64,000 nucleotides of DNA from an uncultured Clostridia bacterium (GTDB taxonomy: Bacteria > Bacillota > Clostridia > UBA1381 > UBA9506), in NCBI GenBank assembly GCA_944393605.1, contig CALYAO010000097.1:62001-126000 (forward strand), given 5' to 3'. A program made the position numbers and the translations under genes. A model generated the notes under the pieces. It was not told where the DNA came from and made no database searches. It saw only the letters and a program-made list of their open reading frames with translations. Positions within the stretch are counted from its first letter, which is position 1. The number at the start of each line of letters is the position of its first letter. Positions 24,585 through 34,734 of this stretch are shown here, in pieces.

Positions 24585-27500
24585 TCATGCCAACTGATAA
24601 CAATCATCCAGTGGTCGCATATTCCCGTCCCACACATACAGTTTTATTTGGTCTTGTGCTGTAATGTCCGCAGGCAAACGCCACGGCAGCGAGATCAGAT
24701 CCGCCGTATCCGTCTGCAGCGTCACAGGGAAGACCCGAACTGCCTTCAAATCCCCCGATTCTCCATATACGCATCCATATACCGTGGCCTGTCCGGCTTG
24801 CCCAAGCGCTGCAAAACGGGCCGAAATGGTCACCTGCACGGCCTGCACGGCAGCCTCCACCGTTTCAATCGGAGCTCCCTGTGCATCTGTCAACCCCAAC
24901 AACGCTGCATCACAGCCATCAAACCCCATCTCTTGCAGCTCTGCGATGGAATATATTTCGGACAGAGCGGCCGCGCCCACGTGATCTGCCAAGGCCTTTC
25001 GCACAGACTCGCCCATGCTTTCCGGTTCCAGCTTTACTTCGCGGAAAAAGTCTGCTCGCAGACAAAAGGTAGGCCGAATAAAGGTGGCGGTTTTGGCGGG
25101 CCGGTTTTGGGTATGCCCCAGTGTGCCGTCACTCTGCCGGCTTACGCTGAGCAAGACATCGGGAGAGCCATTGATCCCCCGCCCCGTGCGAAGCCACCAA
25201 TCGTCGGTATTGGTCCCGTCTTTGATGCCGAATTTACCGGCATATTTGACATATTCTGTCTGACTGAGGAGGGAGACGGCACATGTGACGTTATAGTCAA
25301 ACCTGCATGGCCCCCTGGGATCACCTGCTTCTATGCGATATACATGCGTGTCGTCTAGATATGGCAACATGGATTGGGGCAGCCGCTTGCCGCCATTCCC
25401 TTCAGTCAAAAACGTGTGGTTGAGCCAGTATGCAATGTTATTGGGGTCTTGCGGGTCAAATTTTTGCAGATTGTCGGGGTCGAAGACCTGTTTGCCATAA
25501 TCGTCCTTGGCGAGCACATAAAAATGGTCACCCTCTAACACATCCAGCAGGATAAACGCCTGCCCTTCGACCGTAAAAATATGTTCCGCAGGCGTTTTTT
25601 CCACGCTGCCGGCAGGCGGCTGGGTCAGCCGCTCCAACGGCCCCAAAGGCTCCTCGGGCAGCAAATAAAGCGCTTGCTCTGCAAGCATGGTTTGCCCGTC
25701 CACAAACCGAACGGCGGCCTCAACGCGCGGTTCACCGCCATACTGCCCCTGACCGGCCGGCACCTCCACCACAATCTCACCGCCCGCGGGCACCGTCACC
25801 CAATCGCTGGTAAATTCATACATGCCATCTACCGAGAATTGGATTTCTCCTGAAAGGGGAATTGCCTTCCCGTTGGATACGTGCACCCGCACAATACCAT
25901 CCGTATGGTAAAGCTCCAAATCCTCCCCTGAAATATAAAACAGGATGTCCGTATTCACACAGGCCTCTGTTTCCGCCATCCCGCCGGCCCATTTTGCCAG
26001 CCCGCTTGCCAGAATGCCGTTGGCGGTTTCCCAGCCGTTGGCATCCTGCCTTCCGGTTTGCACGCGCGCATCCCCAATGGTATCCGCAATGCCGCCATCC
26101 CGCCTCGCAAACGTCAAGATGGCTTCCGCATAGGGCAGAGAGCCGCCGTGGTTTGCCGCAAGCCTTGTCTGTATGATTTCCTCCGCTTGCGTCACGTATT
26201 GTTGGTAATGGAGGTCGGGTGCATCCATTGCAAAGGTTGCCAGCAGCCCCCGCCAGTACAGCGCCGCATCATACAGTTCAGACAACATCTGTGACAGCGC
26301 AAGGTCGGGCGCATCCCCAGCCAAAATGGCTTGCCCCGCATCCATGTGCTGTGTCAGCCGGTTTTGCACCCATGTGGCATCCAGCGTGTCATATGCCGGA
26401 ATGTCTGCCACGTTGTCCGCAAGGGCGCGAATTGCATCCGTTCCTTCTGCTCCGGCAATACTGCCATAGTTTTCCATCCAATCGCCATAGCACCGCTGTA
26501 GATTTTCATAGACACATTGTACCGCTAGGTCCTTTGAAATGCCCGTAATATACAGCGGGGAGCGGGTCACAGTAAACGGACTGCCCGAAACGGGCTGTCC
26601 AAAGATATCCATCCCCTGTACGGATGTCCCCGCCAATGTCAGCTGTTGTGACCCCTCTTCGGCCCATACAACGAGAAACGGACTGCCGTCCCGCACATAC
26701 AGGTGCGTCTGAACGCCGTCCAAAAGCGATATGCGCCCTACATAAACGGCACCGTTTAACATGGAATTGAGCTGTATCACAGCATAGTATGCCTCTTTGG
26801 GTGTAAAATCCCGCTTGAGCACGCCATAGTTGTGCTCTTTGTCATCGGGGTCTGTTCCTTTGTCCCGGAAGGTATACATCATGTGATCCGTGACACCCGC
26901 AAAATCACCCAACACATTTTGAATCACATATTTATCCGCCTGTTCCCGTTCTGTGACGCCGTATGACCCCGAAAACGTCGCCCAGCCATACTCCGTAATG
27001 GTAAGTTCTTTAAAGCCGCCATAGGAAAGGAGCAGCGCCTTTTGACTGCCAAGACTGATCTCCACATATTCCTCATCGGGCAGCTCGGGCGCCAGATACG
27101 GATGCACCGTCAGCGCATCCATATAGGGGTAAGCGCCATATTTTAACATATCCCCCGAAAAATCCTGTTTGAAGGCCCATGCGAGCCCGCCCGTCATCAC
27201 CTTGGCGCCAGGCCGTTCCTCCCGGATGACACTGCCCGCCCGCTTGAGCAGATTGGTATAGTCAAAAGCGTTTTCTTTGGGATACCAAAACCCATCGTTG
27301 TCCGGTTCATTGTAAACCTCAAACCGATCCAGCATGGGATAATGCCGGATGGTTTGCCTGACATAGTTGGCATAGGCATCCACGCCCTCCTTGGTGCGCA
27401 GAGCGCCCTTGGACGAATTGGGGTCGCTTGGATCCATGCCGTTATAGCGGGTATGGGAATATGCAAGTATCGGCAATAGGCGGAACTCCTGCGCCCGCGG

Positions 27501-27782
27501 GAGCACCCAGCTGTCCATCGCAGCGTAATCAAAGCTGCCGTCTGTCTTTTCAATCTTATGCCAGTTGAGATCATCCCGAATATTCTGTACGCCGGCGGCG
27601 AGCAGCATCTCCGCATCCCGCTCTTCACTTTGATTGGCCAGCCCGTAGTGCGTGGCAAATCCGCGGTTTGACAGCTTTTCCAAATAGTGCGGCACATAGA
27701 CAGGCTGATCCGCTGCACAGACAGAAGGCGGCAGCAGCGGACATATTAACATGGCAAGTGCAAGCAACAGCAGTCGTTTCAT
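24585..27782 (-). CDS. secreted GH39-like glycosidase with C-terminal WWLR-type (DUF6273-like) module
   Basis: A 1065-residue secreted protein. A signal peptide (residues 1-23) precedes a clan-A TIM barrel (residues ~30-400) with the acid/base Glu159 in YNEPDNDGFW and the likely nucleophile Glu264 in TEYGWATF, as in GH39-like xylosidases and iduronidases. A helical region and a beta domain follow. A WWLR-type module (residues ~720-930, with TEYVKYAGKFGI and DDWWLRTGRG) comes next, and then a C-terminal beta domain ending near KLYVWDGNMRPL. The barrel is homologous to that of the larger neighbour encoded at 27843. Substrate unknown. A strong hairpin separates the two genes. Confidence 0.78.
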   Translation of the reverse strand: MKRLLLLALAMLICPLLPPSVCAADQPVYVPHYLEKLSNRGFATHYGLANQSEERDAEMLLAAGVQNIRDDLNWHKIEKTDGSFDYAAMDSWVLPRAQEFRLLPILAYSHTRYNGMDPSDPNSSKGALRTKEGVDAYANYVRQTIRHYPMLDRFEVYNEPDNDGFWYPKENAFDYTNLLKRAGSVIREERPGAKVMTGGLAWAFKQDFSGDMLKYGAYPYMDALTVHPYLAPELPDEEYVEISLGSQKALLLSYGGFKELTITEYGWATFSGSYGVTEREQADKYVIQNVLGDFAGVTDHMMYTFRDKGTDPDDKEHNYGVLKRDFTPKEAYYAVIQLNSMLNGAVYVGRISLLDGVQTHLYVRDGSPFLVVWAEEGSQQLTLAGTSVQGMDIFGQPVSGSPFTVTRSPLYITGISKDLAVQCVYENLQRCYGDWMENYGSIAGAEGTDAIRALADNVADIPAYDTLDATWVQNRLTQHMDAGQAILAGDAPDLALSQMLSELYDAALYWRGLLATFAMDAPDLHYQQYVTQAEEIIQTRLAANHGGSLPYAEAILTFARRDGGIADTIGDARVQTGRQDANGWETANGILASGLAKWAGGMAETEACVNTDILFYISGEDLELYHTDGIVRVHVSNGKAIPLSGEIQFSVDGMYEFTSDWVTVPAGGEIVVEVPAGQGQYGGEPRVEAAVRFVDGQTMLAEQALYLLPEEPLGPLERLTQPPAGSVEKTPAEHIFTVEGQAFILLDVLEGDHFYVLAKDDYGKQVFDPDNLQKFDPQDPNNIAYWLNHTFLTEGNGGKRLPQSMLPYLDDTHVYRIEAGDPRGPCRFDYNVTCAVSLLSQTEYVKYAGKFGIKDGTNTDDWWLRTGRGINGSPDVLLSVSRQSDGTLGHTQNRPAKTATFIRPTFCLRADFFREVKLEPESMGESVRKALADHVGAAALSEIYSIAELQEMGFDGCDAALLGLTDAQGAPIETVEAAVQAVQVTISARFAALGQAGQATVYGCVYGESGDLKAVRVFPVTLQTDTADLISLPWRLPADITAQDQIKLYVWDGNMRPLDDCYQLA

Positions 27783-27810
27783 GGTTGTCCCCTTTCCTCG
27801 CGATACAAGA

Positions 27811-27834
27811 GGGGAAGCCGATTTCGGCTTCCCC
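27811..27834 (-). promoter_or_regulatory. intercistronic hairpin between the two GH39-like genes
   Basis: GGGGAAGCCGA and its exact complement are separated by two bases, eight bases after the stop of the 27843 gene. No T run follows on the minus strand, so it is more likely an mRNA-stabilising or processing element than a full terminator. Confidence 0.5.
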
Positions 27835-27842
27835 CTGCTTGG

Positions 27843-30800
27843 TCAGTTAAATTTTACCGCAAACGGCGCAGTATCGGTTACCGCTGGTGTCTTATCATCC
27901 ACCAACGTAAACGTCTTCCAATAGGAAGGATTCTTCCTGTCACCGACACCCAGCGTGAACTGTACAAACCGGTCACGCAGCGTCATATCCGCATCGTTGA
28001 TGCAGATGTTGAAGCCAAATTCATACCCCTTCTGCATCTTCATGGGTTTTAGCTCAGAGGTCGGAATCCGGAACAAATACCGCGTTGCGTTGTTGGTTGG
28101 GTCACGCACCAGCTTGAGCCATTCAGCCGGCCGGCTGCCCGCCTCCCCTGTTTCCGCGGTATACCATGCATAGAGCTCTTCGCCCTTTGCCGTCATGGCG
28201 CCGCCTACTTCGTAGAGATCACCCGCGGTATAGGAATCCAGCTTCCAGTCCTTGGTATCAAAGCCCATCTGGATGGAATCTCCATCCCACAACGATTCGC
28301 CCTCTTTGGTATTGACAAAGTTGTCGTCATAGACGTCTGCCAGCACATAGTAGTAATTTTCATCCCATTTACCAAATACCCGAACGCCGACATTGGCCGC
28401 CCGCCACTGCTCAAAGTCATCGGGATCATCGGGCGCCTCGATGTACAGCGGGTATGCATCCTCCCACCCTGTCATGTCGCCGTTGAAGCTCGCGACATCA
28501 ATGGGCGAAGTGGCCTTTTGCACCACCGTAAAGCTGAGGGGCGCTTTGGTCCCGATATAGGGCTTGCCGTTGTTGTCTTCGGTTTGGATCCCGAAGGTAT
28601 AGTGGTTAAAGGCGTTTTTCTTGGCGCTCGAAACGGCAAATGCATACTCCTGGCTCTCTCCGCCATCCAAACCAAACGGCTGGCTGGCCTGGACGAGGCT
28701 CCAGCCCTCGGGCGCCTCCAAGCTCACCTTGCCCTCCACACGATCGGGGGACGGGTTGGTCAGCTTGACCTTCACTTCCCGCATATTTGCCATATCGGTT
28801 GAGCTCGGCAGCAGCTCGATCTCCACGAGGTTCTCCATCGTGATGCGATAGGGCTGATCCCGCAGGACGCCGCCTTCTTCGTTGTCAAACTTGATATTGC
28901 CGATGAAGGTATTGCTGGTGGACTCATGTTCTATGTGTACGCCAAGACCCACTTCCGCATCCTTGCCCGGTTCTATGGTGATGACGTCTGATTCGCCGAT
29001 GAGGCTGCCCAGGTCGTCATACATCCGAACGCGGCCCGTCAGCGGAATATCTTTCTGGTTGGTCACATAGACCGTGGTCTGATTGTCCCGGCCGTTGTAG
29101 AAGGTGAGGTCCGTTGAAGCCGCATGGATGAGGATGTCGGTGTTGATGATATCCTCAAAACTGCCCAGCTCTTTTGCCCATGTGGCAAGATAGGTGCCCG
29201 TTCTATCCCAGTTCTGCAAGATACCGGCTTTTGCCGGGTTCTCCTCGGTCACAGCCAGCAGCTTTTGGACATCGTTGCGGTAATCCAGCGCAAATTTATA
29301 GATGGCTGCGCTGTACTGCATGGTGCCGCCTGCTGTCGCTTGGGTACGTTCGTCAAAGACCGCCTTGGCCTGCGCCATTGTATCTGCCGTCTCGCAATGA
29401 TCGATCAGCGCGTCCTCGGGGCAGGCTGCCATGTACAGGTTACCCCAGAATACGCCCGACAGATACAAATCGTACAAGAGCTGGGAGACTTCACGCTGGG
29501 ACAGTTGTAACGTGCCGTCTTTCACCATGCCAATCACCTGGCTGCCAATCCCGTAGTGCGTGTCAAACCACGCCAGAGCCTGCTCCGAATCGGGCATGGT
29601 ATCCCCCAAGCCATTTGCTGCGGCATGCAGCTCCGAAATGGTGCCCATCACCGCATCGGGCAATCTGTTTTGCCACAGCCCCTCAATGCGCGTATACTGG
29701 GAATCCAGATTTTGCGCGGATGCCCGCACCAGCCATTTGTCCGATAAGCCGGTGACATACAGGGGATCCCGCGCCAGCGTGAAGTCCGCCGGATCCTTGT
29801 CAGACGGATTGCCATACACGTCCTCCATGGTGACGTCTTCATCCGCAAAGGACAGACGCTGCGGCCCGTTAGGCGCCCATACCACCATAAGGGGCTCCCC
29901 ATCTTTGAAATACATGTGCGCATGCAGATCTTCATGCGTGATACCTTCCATGTCCACCCGGCCGTAGTAGGGTGTCCCGTTTAACATGGTATTCATCTGG
30001 TAAGCGCCAATATACCCGGGCTTGGGCCGGAAGTCCCGGTATAGAACGCCGAAACAGTGTTCTTTGTTGTTGGGCTCCATGCCCTTGTTGCGGAAATTAT
30101 AGAAAATTTGTTCCTGCAGGTTCAAATAATCCCCCAACACATTTTGCACCACGATCTCAATGGGCTGAACCTCCTCGCTCACGCCGTTGATGCCGGGGAT
30201 GGTCGGGAAACCATACTCGGTCAGGCCCATGTTTTTCCATCCGCCGTAGTCGTAGATAAATTGCTTGTGGTGCGCATAGGATACCTCTATATAATCGTTG
30301 TCGGGTATCTTGGGGAAGGAGTATGGGTGGATGATGATGGTATCAAAGAAAGGATATGCGCCGCTTTCAAACAGGTCGCCGATGAACTCCTTTTTGGTGG
30401 CCCATGCGATGCCGCCCGTCATGACTTCCGCCTCCGGTTTGATCTCTCGGATGGCGTTTGAAGTCGCACGCAGCAGGCCCGCATAGTCATACGGATTGTT
30501 TTGAGGGCGCCAAAAGCCATCGTGGTCGGGTTCATTGTAAATTTCATACCGCATATTTTCAGGGTAGTGCGAAACGATTTCCTTCGCATAATTTACAAAA
30601 CCATCGACTTCGCTTTTCTGGGTGGGGGCATATTTGGTCCCATTCGGGTCCCCAGCCATGCCGTTATACAGCGTGTTGGCAAAGGAGAGCGTTGTCACCA
30701 TGCTGAGGTCGCGCGACGTGACCTTGTAGAACCAAGAGTCATGCATGGTAAAATCGTAGACACCTTTCTCCGTCTCCGTTTTATGCCAGTTCATCTCATC

Positions 30801-32036
30801 ACGGAAGTTATAGACCCCAATTCGCTTGAGCATCTCCACATCCCGCATCTCACTTTGGTTTTCCATTTCAAAGTGTGTTGCAAAGCCACGCTTGGTGAAC
30901 TCCTCCATGAAGTGGTGTTCGTATTCGGGCAGGATGGCAAACCGCAATTCTTCGCTTTTGGAGACAAACGCCCCATTTTTGACCGTCACATCCACATGGT
31001 AGATCCCGTTTAAGGTCTCGGGGACGGATATGGTTTGTGTCGTTTTGGCAAGAGGCTGCACATCCACTTCCTTGCGGCCCGTCTTGCCCGTCTCCTGCAC
31101 GCGGTATTCAATGACATACCGCTGTGCCTTCTTGCCCGACAGCAAAATGGAAACGTCAAATTTTGCCGCGCCCGGCACAAAGATATCTCCCAGCTCGGGC
31201 TCGTGCAGCGTAATCTGAATATCTTCCCCATAGGACAGCATGATAATTTCACTTTCGCTGTACCCAGCCGCCAGCAGCTCGTCATGTGTCAACGTACTGC
31301 TCAGATGCTTGCGGACGTTTTTGCCCGTACCCGCCACATCCAGCTTCACTTCCCGGAAAAACCGATCGTTTAGATAAAAAACAGGTCGGATTCCCAGGGT
31401 AGTAGAAGGGTCATAGAAATAGGACTGACCGATCTTATCAGGGTCATTGGGGCATCCCAAAATGACATCCGCCGTATCTTTGCGGCCCGTACGGAACCAG
31501 AAGCCCTGTTCATCCGTCGGATTATCCCGAATCCCAAACTTGTCCAGATACGCATACCACTCGGTCTGGCTTGGGATCACCACGCCGCCCACCACGTCAT
31601 AGCCTTCGGGGCAGTTGCTCTGCGCACCTGCCGCCTCGGTGGGCCACACGTGATTATAATCCACGTAATCCAGAATTGTCTGGGACAGTTTCTTGCCGTT
31701 GTTGCCCGTCTCCAAAAACTCATGCTTCATAAAATATGCAATGTTGTTTTCGTCGGTATCGTCATATTTGAGTGTCTTATCGGGGTCATACACACGATTT
31801 CCATAATATTCCAACGGGATCACGAAATATTTGGATTCACTGTCCTCTGTAACATCCAACAGCGCATATCCCGTATCCTCCCCCTCAATTTGAAAGACAT
31901 TTTCATCGGGCGTCATTTCATAAAAGAGTGGCACCTCCCGGTACCGGTCCACCTGTCCGAGCGCCGCAAATGCAGACGGGGCAAACAGCGTCATGCCAAG
32001 CAACAGGCAAAGCAATAGGGTTGTTTTTCGTTTCAT
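27843..32036 (-). CDS. large secreted GH39-like glycosidase with WWLR-type and CBM9-like modules
   Basis: A 1397-residue secreted protein. A signal peptide (residues 1-24) is followed by a WWLR-type module (residues ~45-245, with SQTEWYAYLDKFGI and a GFWFRTGRK variant) and an Ig-like domain (~280-370). A clan-A TIM barrel (~375-790) carries Glu502 in YNEPDHDGFW and Glu607 in TEYGFPT. Helical and beta regions come next. The end (~1190-1390) is a CBM9/DOMON-like domain with NVGVRVFGKWDENYYYVLAD and SLWDGDSIQMGFD. It should cut a polysaccharide outside the cell. It has no SLH domain and may be held by partners encoded upstream. The module order differs from that of its paralogue encoded at 24585. 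Confidence 0.78.
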   Translation of the reverse strand: MKRKTTLLLCLLLGMTLFAPSAFAALGQVDRYREVPLFYEMTPDENVFQIEGEDTGYALLDVTEDSESKYFVIPLEYYGNRVYDPDKTLKYDDTDENNIAYFMKHEFLETGNNGKKLSQTILDYVDYNHVWPTEAAGAQSNCPEGYDVVGGVVIPSQTEWYAYLDKFGIRDNPTDEQGFWFRTGRKDTADVILGCPNDPDKIGQSYFYDPSTTLGIRPVFYLNDRFFREVKLDVAGTGKNVRKHLSSTLTHDELLAAGYSESEIIMLSYGEDIQITLHEPELGDIFVPGAAKFDVSILLSGKKAQRYVIEYRVQETGKTGRKEVDVQPLAKTTQTISVPETLNGIYHVDVTVKNGAFVSKSEELRFAILPEYEHHFMEEFTKRGFATHFEMENQSEMRDVEMLKRIGVYNFRDEMNWHKTETEKGVYDFTMHDSWFYKVTSRDLSMVTTLSFANTLYNGMAGDPNGTKYAPTQKSEVDGFVNYAKEIVSHYPENMRYEIYNEPDHDGFWRPQNNPYDYAGLLRATSNAIREIKPEAEVMTGGIAWATKKEFIGDLFESGAYPFFDTIIIHPYSFPKIPDNDYIEVSYAHHKQFIYDYGGWKNMGLTEYGFPTIPGINGVSEEVQPIEIVVQNVLGDYLNLQEQIFYNFRNKGMEPNNKEHCFGVLYRDFRPKPGYIGAYQMNTMLNGTPYYGRVDMEGITHEDLHAHMYFKDGEPLMVVWAPNGPQRLSFADEDVTMEDVYGNPSDKDPADFTLARDPLYVTGLSDKWLVRASAQNLDSQYTRIEGLWQNRLPDAVMGTISELHAAANGLGDTMPDSEQALAWFDTHYGIGSQVIGMVKDGTLQLSQREVSQLLYDLYLSGVFWGNLYMAACPEDALIDHCETADTMAQAKAVFDERTQATAGGTMQYSAAIYKFALDYRNDVQKLLAVTEENPAKAGILQNWDRTGTYLATWAKELGSFEDIINTDILIHAASTDLTFYNGRDNQTTVYVTNQKDIPLTGRVRMYDDLGSLIGESDVITIEPGKDAEVGLGVHIEHESTSNTFIGNIKFDNEEGGVLRDQPYRITMENLVEIELLPSSTDMANMREVKVKLTNPSPDRVEGKVSLEAPEGWSLVQASQPFGLDGGESQEYAFAVSSAKKNAFNHYTFGIQTEDNNGKPYIGTKAPLSFTVVQKATSPIDVASFNGDMTGWEDAYPLYIEAPDDPDDFEQWRAANVGVRVFGKWDENYYYVLADVYDDNFVNTKEGESLWDGDSIQMGFDTKDWKLDSYTAGDLYEVGGAMTAKGEELYAWYTAETGEAGSRPAEWLKLVRDPTNNATRYLFRIPTSELKPMKMQKGYEFGFNICINDADMTLRDRFVQFTLGVGDRKNPSYWKTFTLVDDKTPAVTDTAPFAVKFN

Positions 32037-32060
32037 GATTAGCCCCTCCTTTCCATCCGC

Positions 32061-34721
32061 TTATTCATATACGACGATGGTTCTGGGTTCGCCCACGTGG
32101 AGCTGAATGAACGCCTTGGAATAATCGGTATGAGAGCTGACGTAATCAATCAGGTCCGAACTGGTAATTTTTTGGAACCGCTGCCGCACAGGGTCCCACC
32201 GATAAATGACGTTGGTGCGGTCCGTCACGACAAGCGTCAGGTCACTGCGCTGAATCTCTTCGGTCTCCACATCTTTGACCGTCACCTTCATCTCATTGCC
32301 TACACGGCTATATATGGAGGCATACATATAGTTCTTGTTTTCACGGAAGTTTGTGGAAGTCGGATTGTTGCCGTTGATGGCAAGCTTCTCCGAATCAAAG
32401 ACAAATTCCAGTTCCGTCGCATATCCCGCACGGTCCGTTGCATAACGAATGATGTCTCCGGGTTTGAGCCGATTCCCCAGCAAGTTGCCCGATTCATCTG
32501 TTTTTAGGATATATTCGTTCTGGTCCAACACATCCGCATTGGCCAGCACGACACTGACCGGCGACCCGCTTTGATACCCTTTGATGCTGTAGGTCTCTTC
32601 TCCGTCTGCCGTGACCGCCTGGGAGACCTGCTCCACCAGCGTCACAGCCGTTTCACCATAGAGGGCTTCGCCCGTCACGCTGGTGGTCAGCACCAGGACA
32701 TCTGCCGCACCGAACGTCTTGCTGTTGCTGTATGTTGTGATGTTATACGAACGGTCGGTTCCAAAGTAGCTGTAAGACTTCAGCGAAAAATCCTCTTCCT
32801 GGCTCAGATCGACCGGGACGGAAAAGACCACCGTATCGCTGTCGATGCATGCCTTGCCATCAAACGTGCGGATGTTGGCGCGGTAGAGGGCGGAAGGGGC
32901 CGAGTAATCCTGCCGCAGTCCGAATTCGGGCTCATCCGCTAGGGATGCATATTGCTTTGCGGTCTCAATGGATGAGATCTCCCCCTCACTGTTAACCACC
33001 ATCTTGACCAAGCAAGGCACAAAACCATCCCCACCAAGCGCATCGTAGAGCATCTCTTCCTCTACGGTTTCATTATTGAGTTTCACTTTCGTGCGGAAAT
33101 CCTTGATCTCCATCTTACCTTCAGACGTGAATACCTTGATTTGAACGTTGTCCTCAAAAACGCCATCGTGGGACAGCCCAATGACATATCCGTAGAGATC
33201 CTGATTGCTTCGGACATCATAGGCCGCCAAGCGATTCTCATGGTCGAAATAAAAGATACCCTTATCCCCCGGACGGAGATTTGCAAGATAGGAAGCATTA
33301 CACGGGTTTACCTCATACATCGTTTCCGCGATGGTAACTGTCTCGAGCATCCCGTTTGCATCCTTTACCACGGCATTCACTTCGCCCGAGACGGAGTCAC
33401 TCACTATGATGGCATGCAGCACCGATTTGTCCAGGCTTTCGGCAACCATTGCGATATTCCATTCCGCAATCTCACCAAAGGCCACGTCAAACCCTTCTTT
33501 GTCCGTGATGCGGACACTCCGGTCTTCTGCCTCCACGTCCAGCTCAAATTTTTTGGTGGCATCATACTTGTCAAAAATCAAGAAATTGGTCGAATCCTTT
33601 TGGATGACGGTACAAACCGTGTAACTGGTTACCAGTGCAACATCATACTGGCCGTCCATGTTGTTGTCAATCAGCGTTACACTGCCCGAATCGGGTTTCA
33701 TCTGCGCATCCGTTACCTCTTCGGTCGCATTTGCGCCGTTATAAACAATTTCCGCTTGATTGGAAAGATACACCGTTTTTGTGTGAATCGCATCCTCCGT
33801 AAAATACTCATATACCCCGCCCTGATACGCTTCCAAGTCATCAGCCGCGATGGTCAACACATCGTTGCCGCGCGCAGAGAGATGTACCAGGACGCGCCGG
33901 TCCTCCTCATCCAGCCGCCAAAAATAACGGACTTGGTATCCCAGCATTTCCCGTGCGTCTGTGATACCCACCCGATACCGTTGATCGTCAATGACAACCT
34001 CATTCTCTTCGGGCAAAGATCCGCCGTCAATGCTGGTTTCCGCATTTGCCTCAACAATGCCGCGGTCTTCCGTAACATCAAAATATTCTTCCAGCATGGT
34101 GCCGCCGCTTACCATTTCAATATGCGTGGTTTCCCCAAACGTAATCTGCTGCATGATTTCCACAAACAATGCATTGTAGATCAGGGAAGCCGCTTCTCCT
34201 TTTGTCAGGTTTTCTCCGCTTCCAACCGAAACATCAGAAAGGATGCCCAGCTGTGCCGCAACCGAAAGGTATCCCGACGGATAGCCGCCTGAATGAATTG
34301 CCCGCTGCTCGTAGCCCGCGATATATAGCAGCATCTTGACTGCTTCTTCCAGCGCCACGGGCTCGTCAGGCGCAAAGATACGCTCCGCACGGCCCCGCAC
34401 CATTCCCAGCGCGGTCGCCGCGCTGATGTAGGAAAAAGCGGGGTGCTGGGGGGACACGTCATCGTAATATGCCGTTGGCACGGCGGGTGTCTCCTCTAGG
34501 ACAATTTTCATCAACATGGTCACATAATCCGCGCGGGTAACGCCTGCGGAACTATTAAAACCCGATTCGCTGCTTTCATCTATGATGCCAAGCGCGTATA
34601 AAAAGTCGATTTGGTCGGAGGAAATGCCGGCCGCCTCTGCCCGTTCGGCTGGAAACACACCAGCTGACAACACCAGAGCGATGGCCAGTAGAATAGAAAG
34701 GATTTTATTGTGTATTGTCAT
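32061..34721 (-). CDS. SLH-domain surface protein, paralogue of the 58315 protein
   Basis: An 886-residue exported protein. A signal peptide (residues 1-31) is followed by three SLH repeats (residues ~35-205), including GVTRADYVTMLMKIV and GEAASLIYNALF. A long beta-rich body of unknown function makes up the rest. SLH repeats bind pyruvylated wall polymers, so the protein coats or anchors to the cell wall. The body shares features with the SLH protein encoded at 58315, such as DGQYDVALVTSY against the latter's GSYDVVFVQSY, and the overall order is the same. ATG 34721 lies behind GGGAGGAG; a longer upstream frame would overlap the preceding gene. Confidence 0.82.
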   Translation of the reverse strand: MTIHNKILSILLAIALVLSAGVFPAERAEAAGISSDQIDFLYALGIIDESSESGFNSSAGVTRADYVTMLMKIVLEETPAVPTAYYDDVSPQHPAFSYISAATALGMVRGRAERIFAPDEPVALEEAVKMLLYIAGYEQRAIHSGGYPSGYLSVAAQLGILSDVSVGSGENLTKGEAASLIYNALFVEIMQQITFGETTHIEMVSGGTMLEEYFDVTEDRGIVEANAETSIDGGSLPEENEVVIDDQRYRVGITDAREMLGYQVRYFWRLDEEDRRVLVHLSARGNDVLTIAADDLEAYQGGVYEYFTEDAIHTKTVYLSNQAEIVYNGANATEEVTDAQMKPDSGSVTLIDNNMDGQYDVALVTSYTVCTVIQKDSTNFLIFDKYDATKKFELDVEAEDRSVRITDKEGFDVAFGEIAEWNIAMVAESLDKSVLHAIIVSDSVSGEVNAVVKDANGMLETVTIAETMYEVNPCNASYLANLRPGDKGIFYFDHENRLAAYDVRSNQDLYGYVIGLSHDGVFEDNVQIKVFTSEGKMEIKDFRTKVKLNNETVEEEMLYDALGGDGFVPCLVKMVVNSEGEISSIETAKQYASLADEPEFGLRQDYSAPSALYRANIRTFDGKACIDSDTVVFSVPVDLSQEEDFSLKSYSYFGTDRSYNITTYSNSKTFGAADVLVLTTSVTGEALYGETAVTLVEQVSQAVTADGEETYSIKGYQSGSPVSVVLANADVLDQNEYILKTDESGNLLGNRLKPGDIIRYATDRAGYATELEFVFDSEKLAINGNNPTSTNFRENKNYMYASIYSRVGNEMKVTVKDVETEEIQRSDLTLVVTDRTNVIYRWDPVRQRFQKITSSDLIDYVSSHTDYSKAFIQLHVGEPRTIVVYE

Positions 34722-34734
34722 GTTTTCTCCTCCC

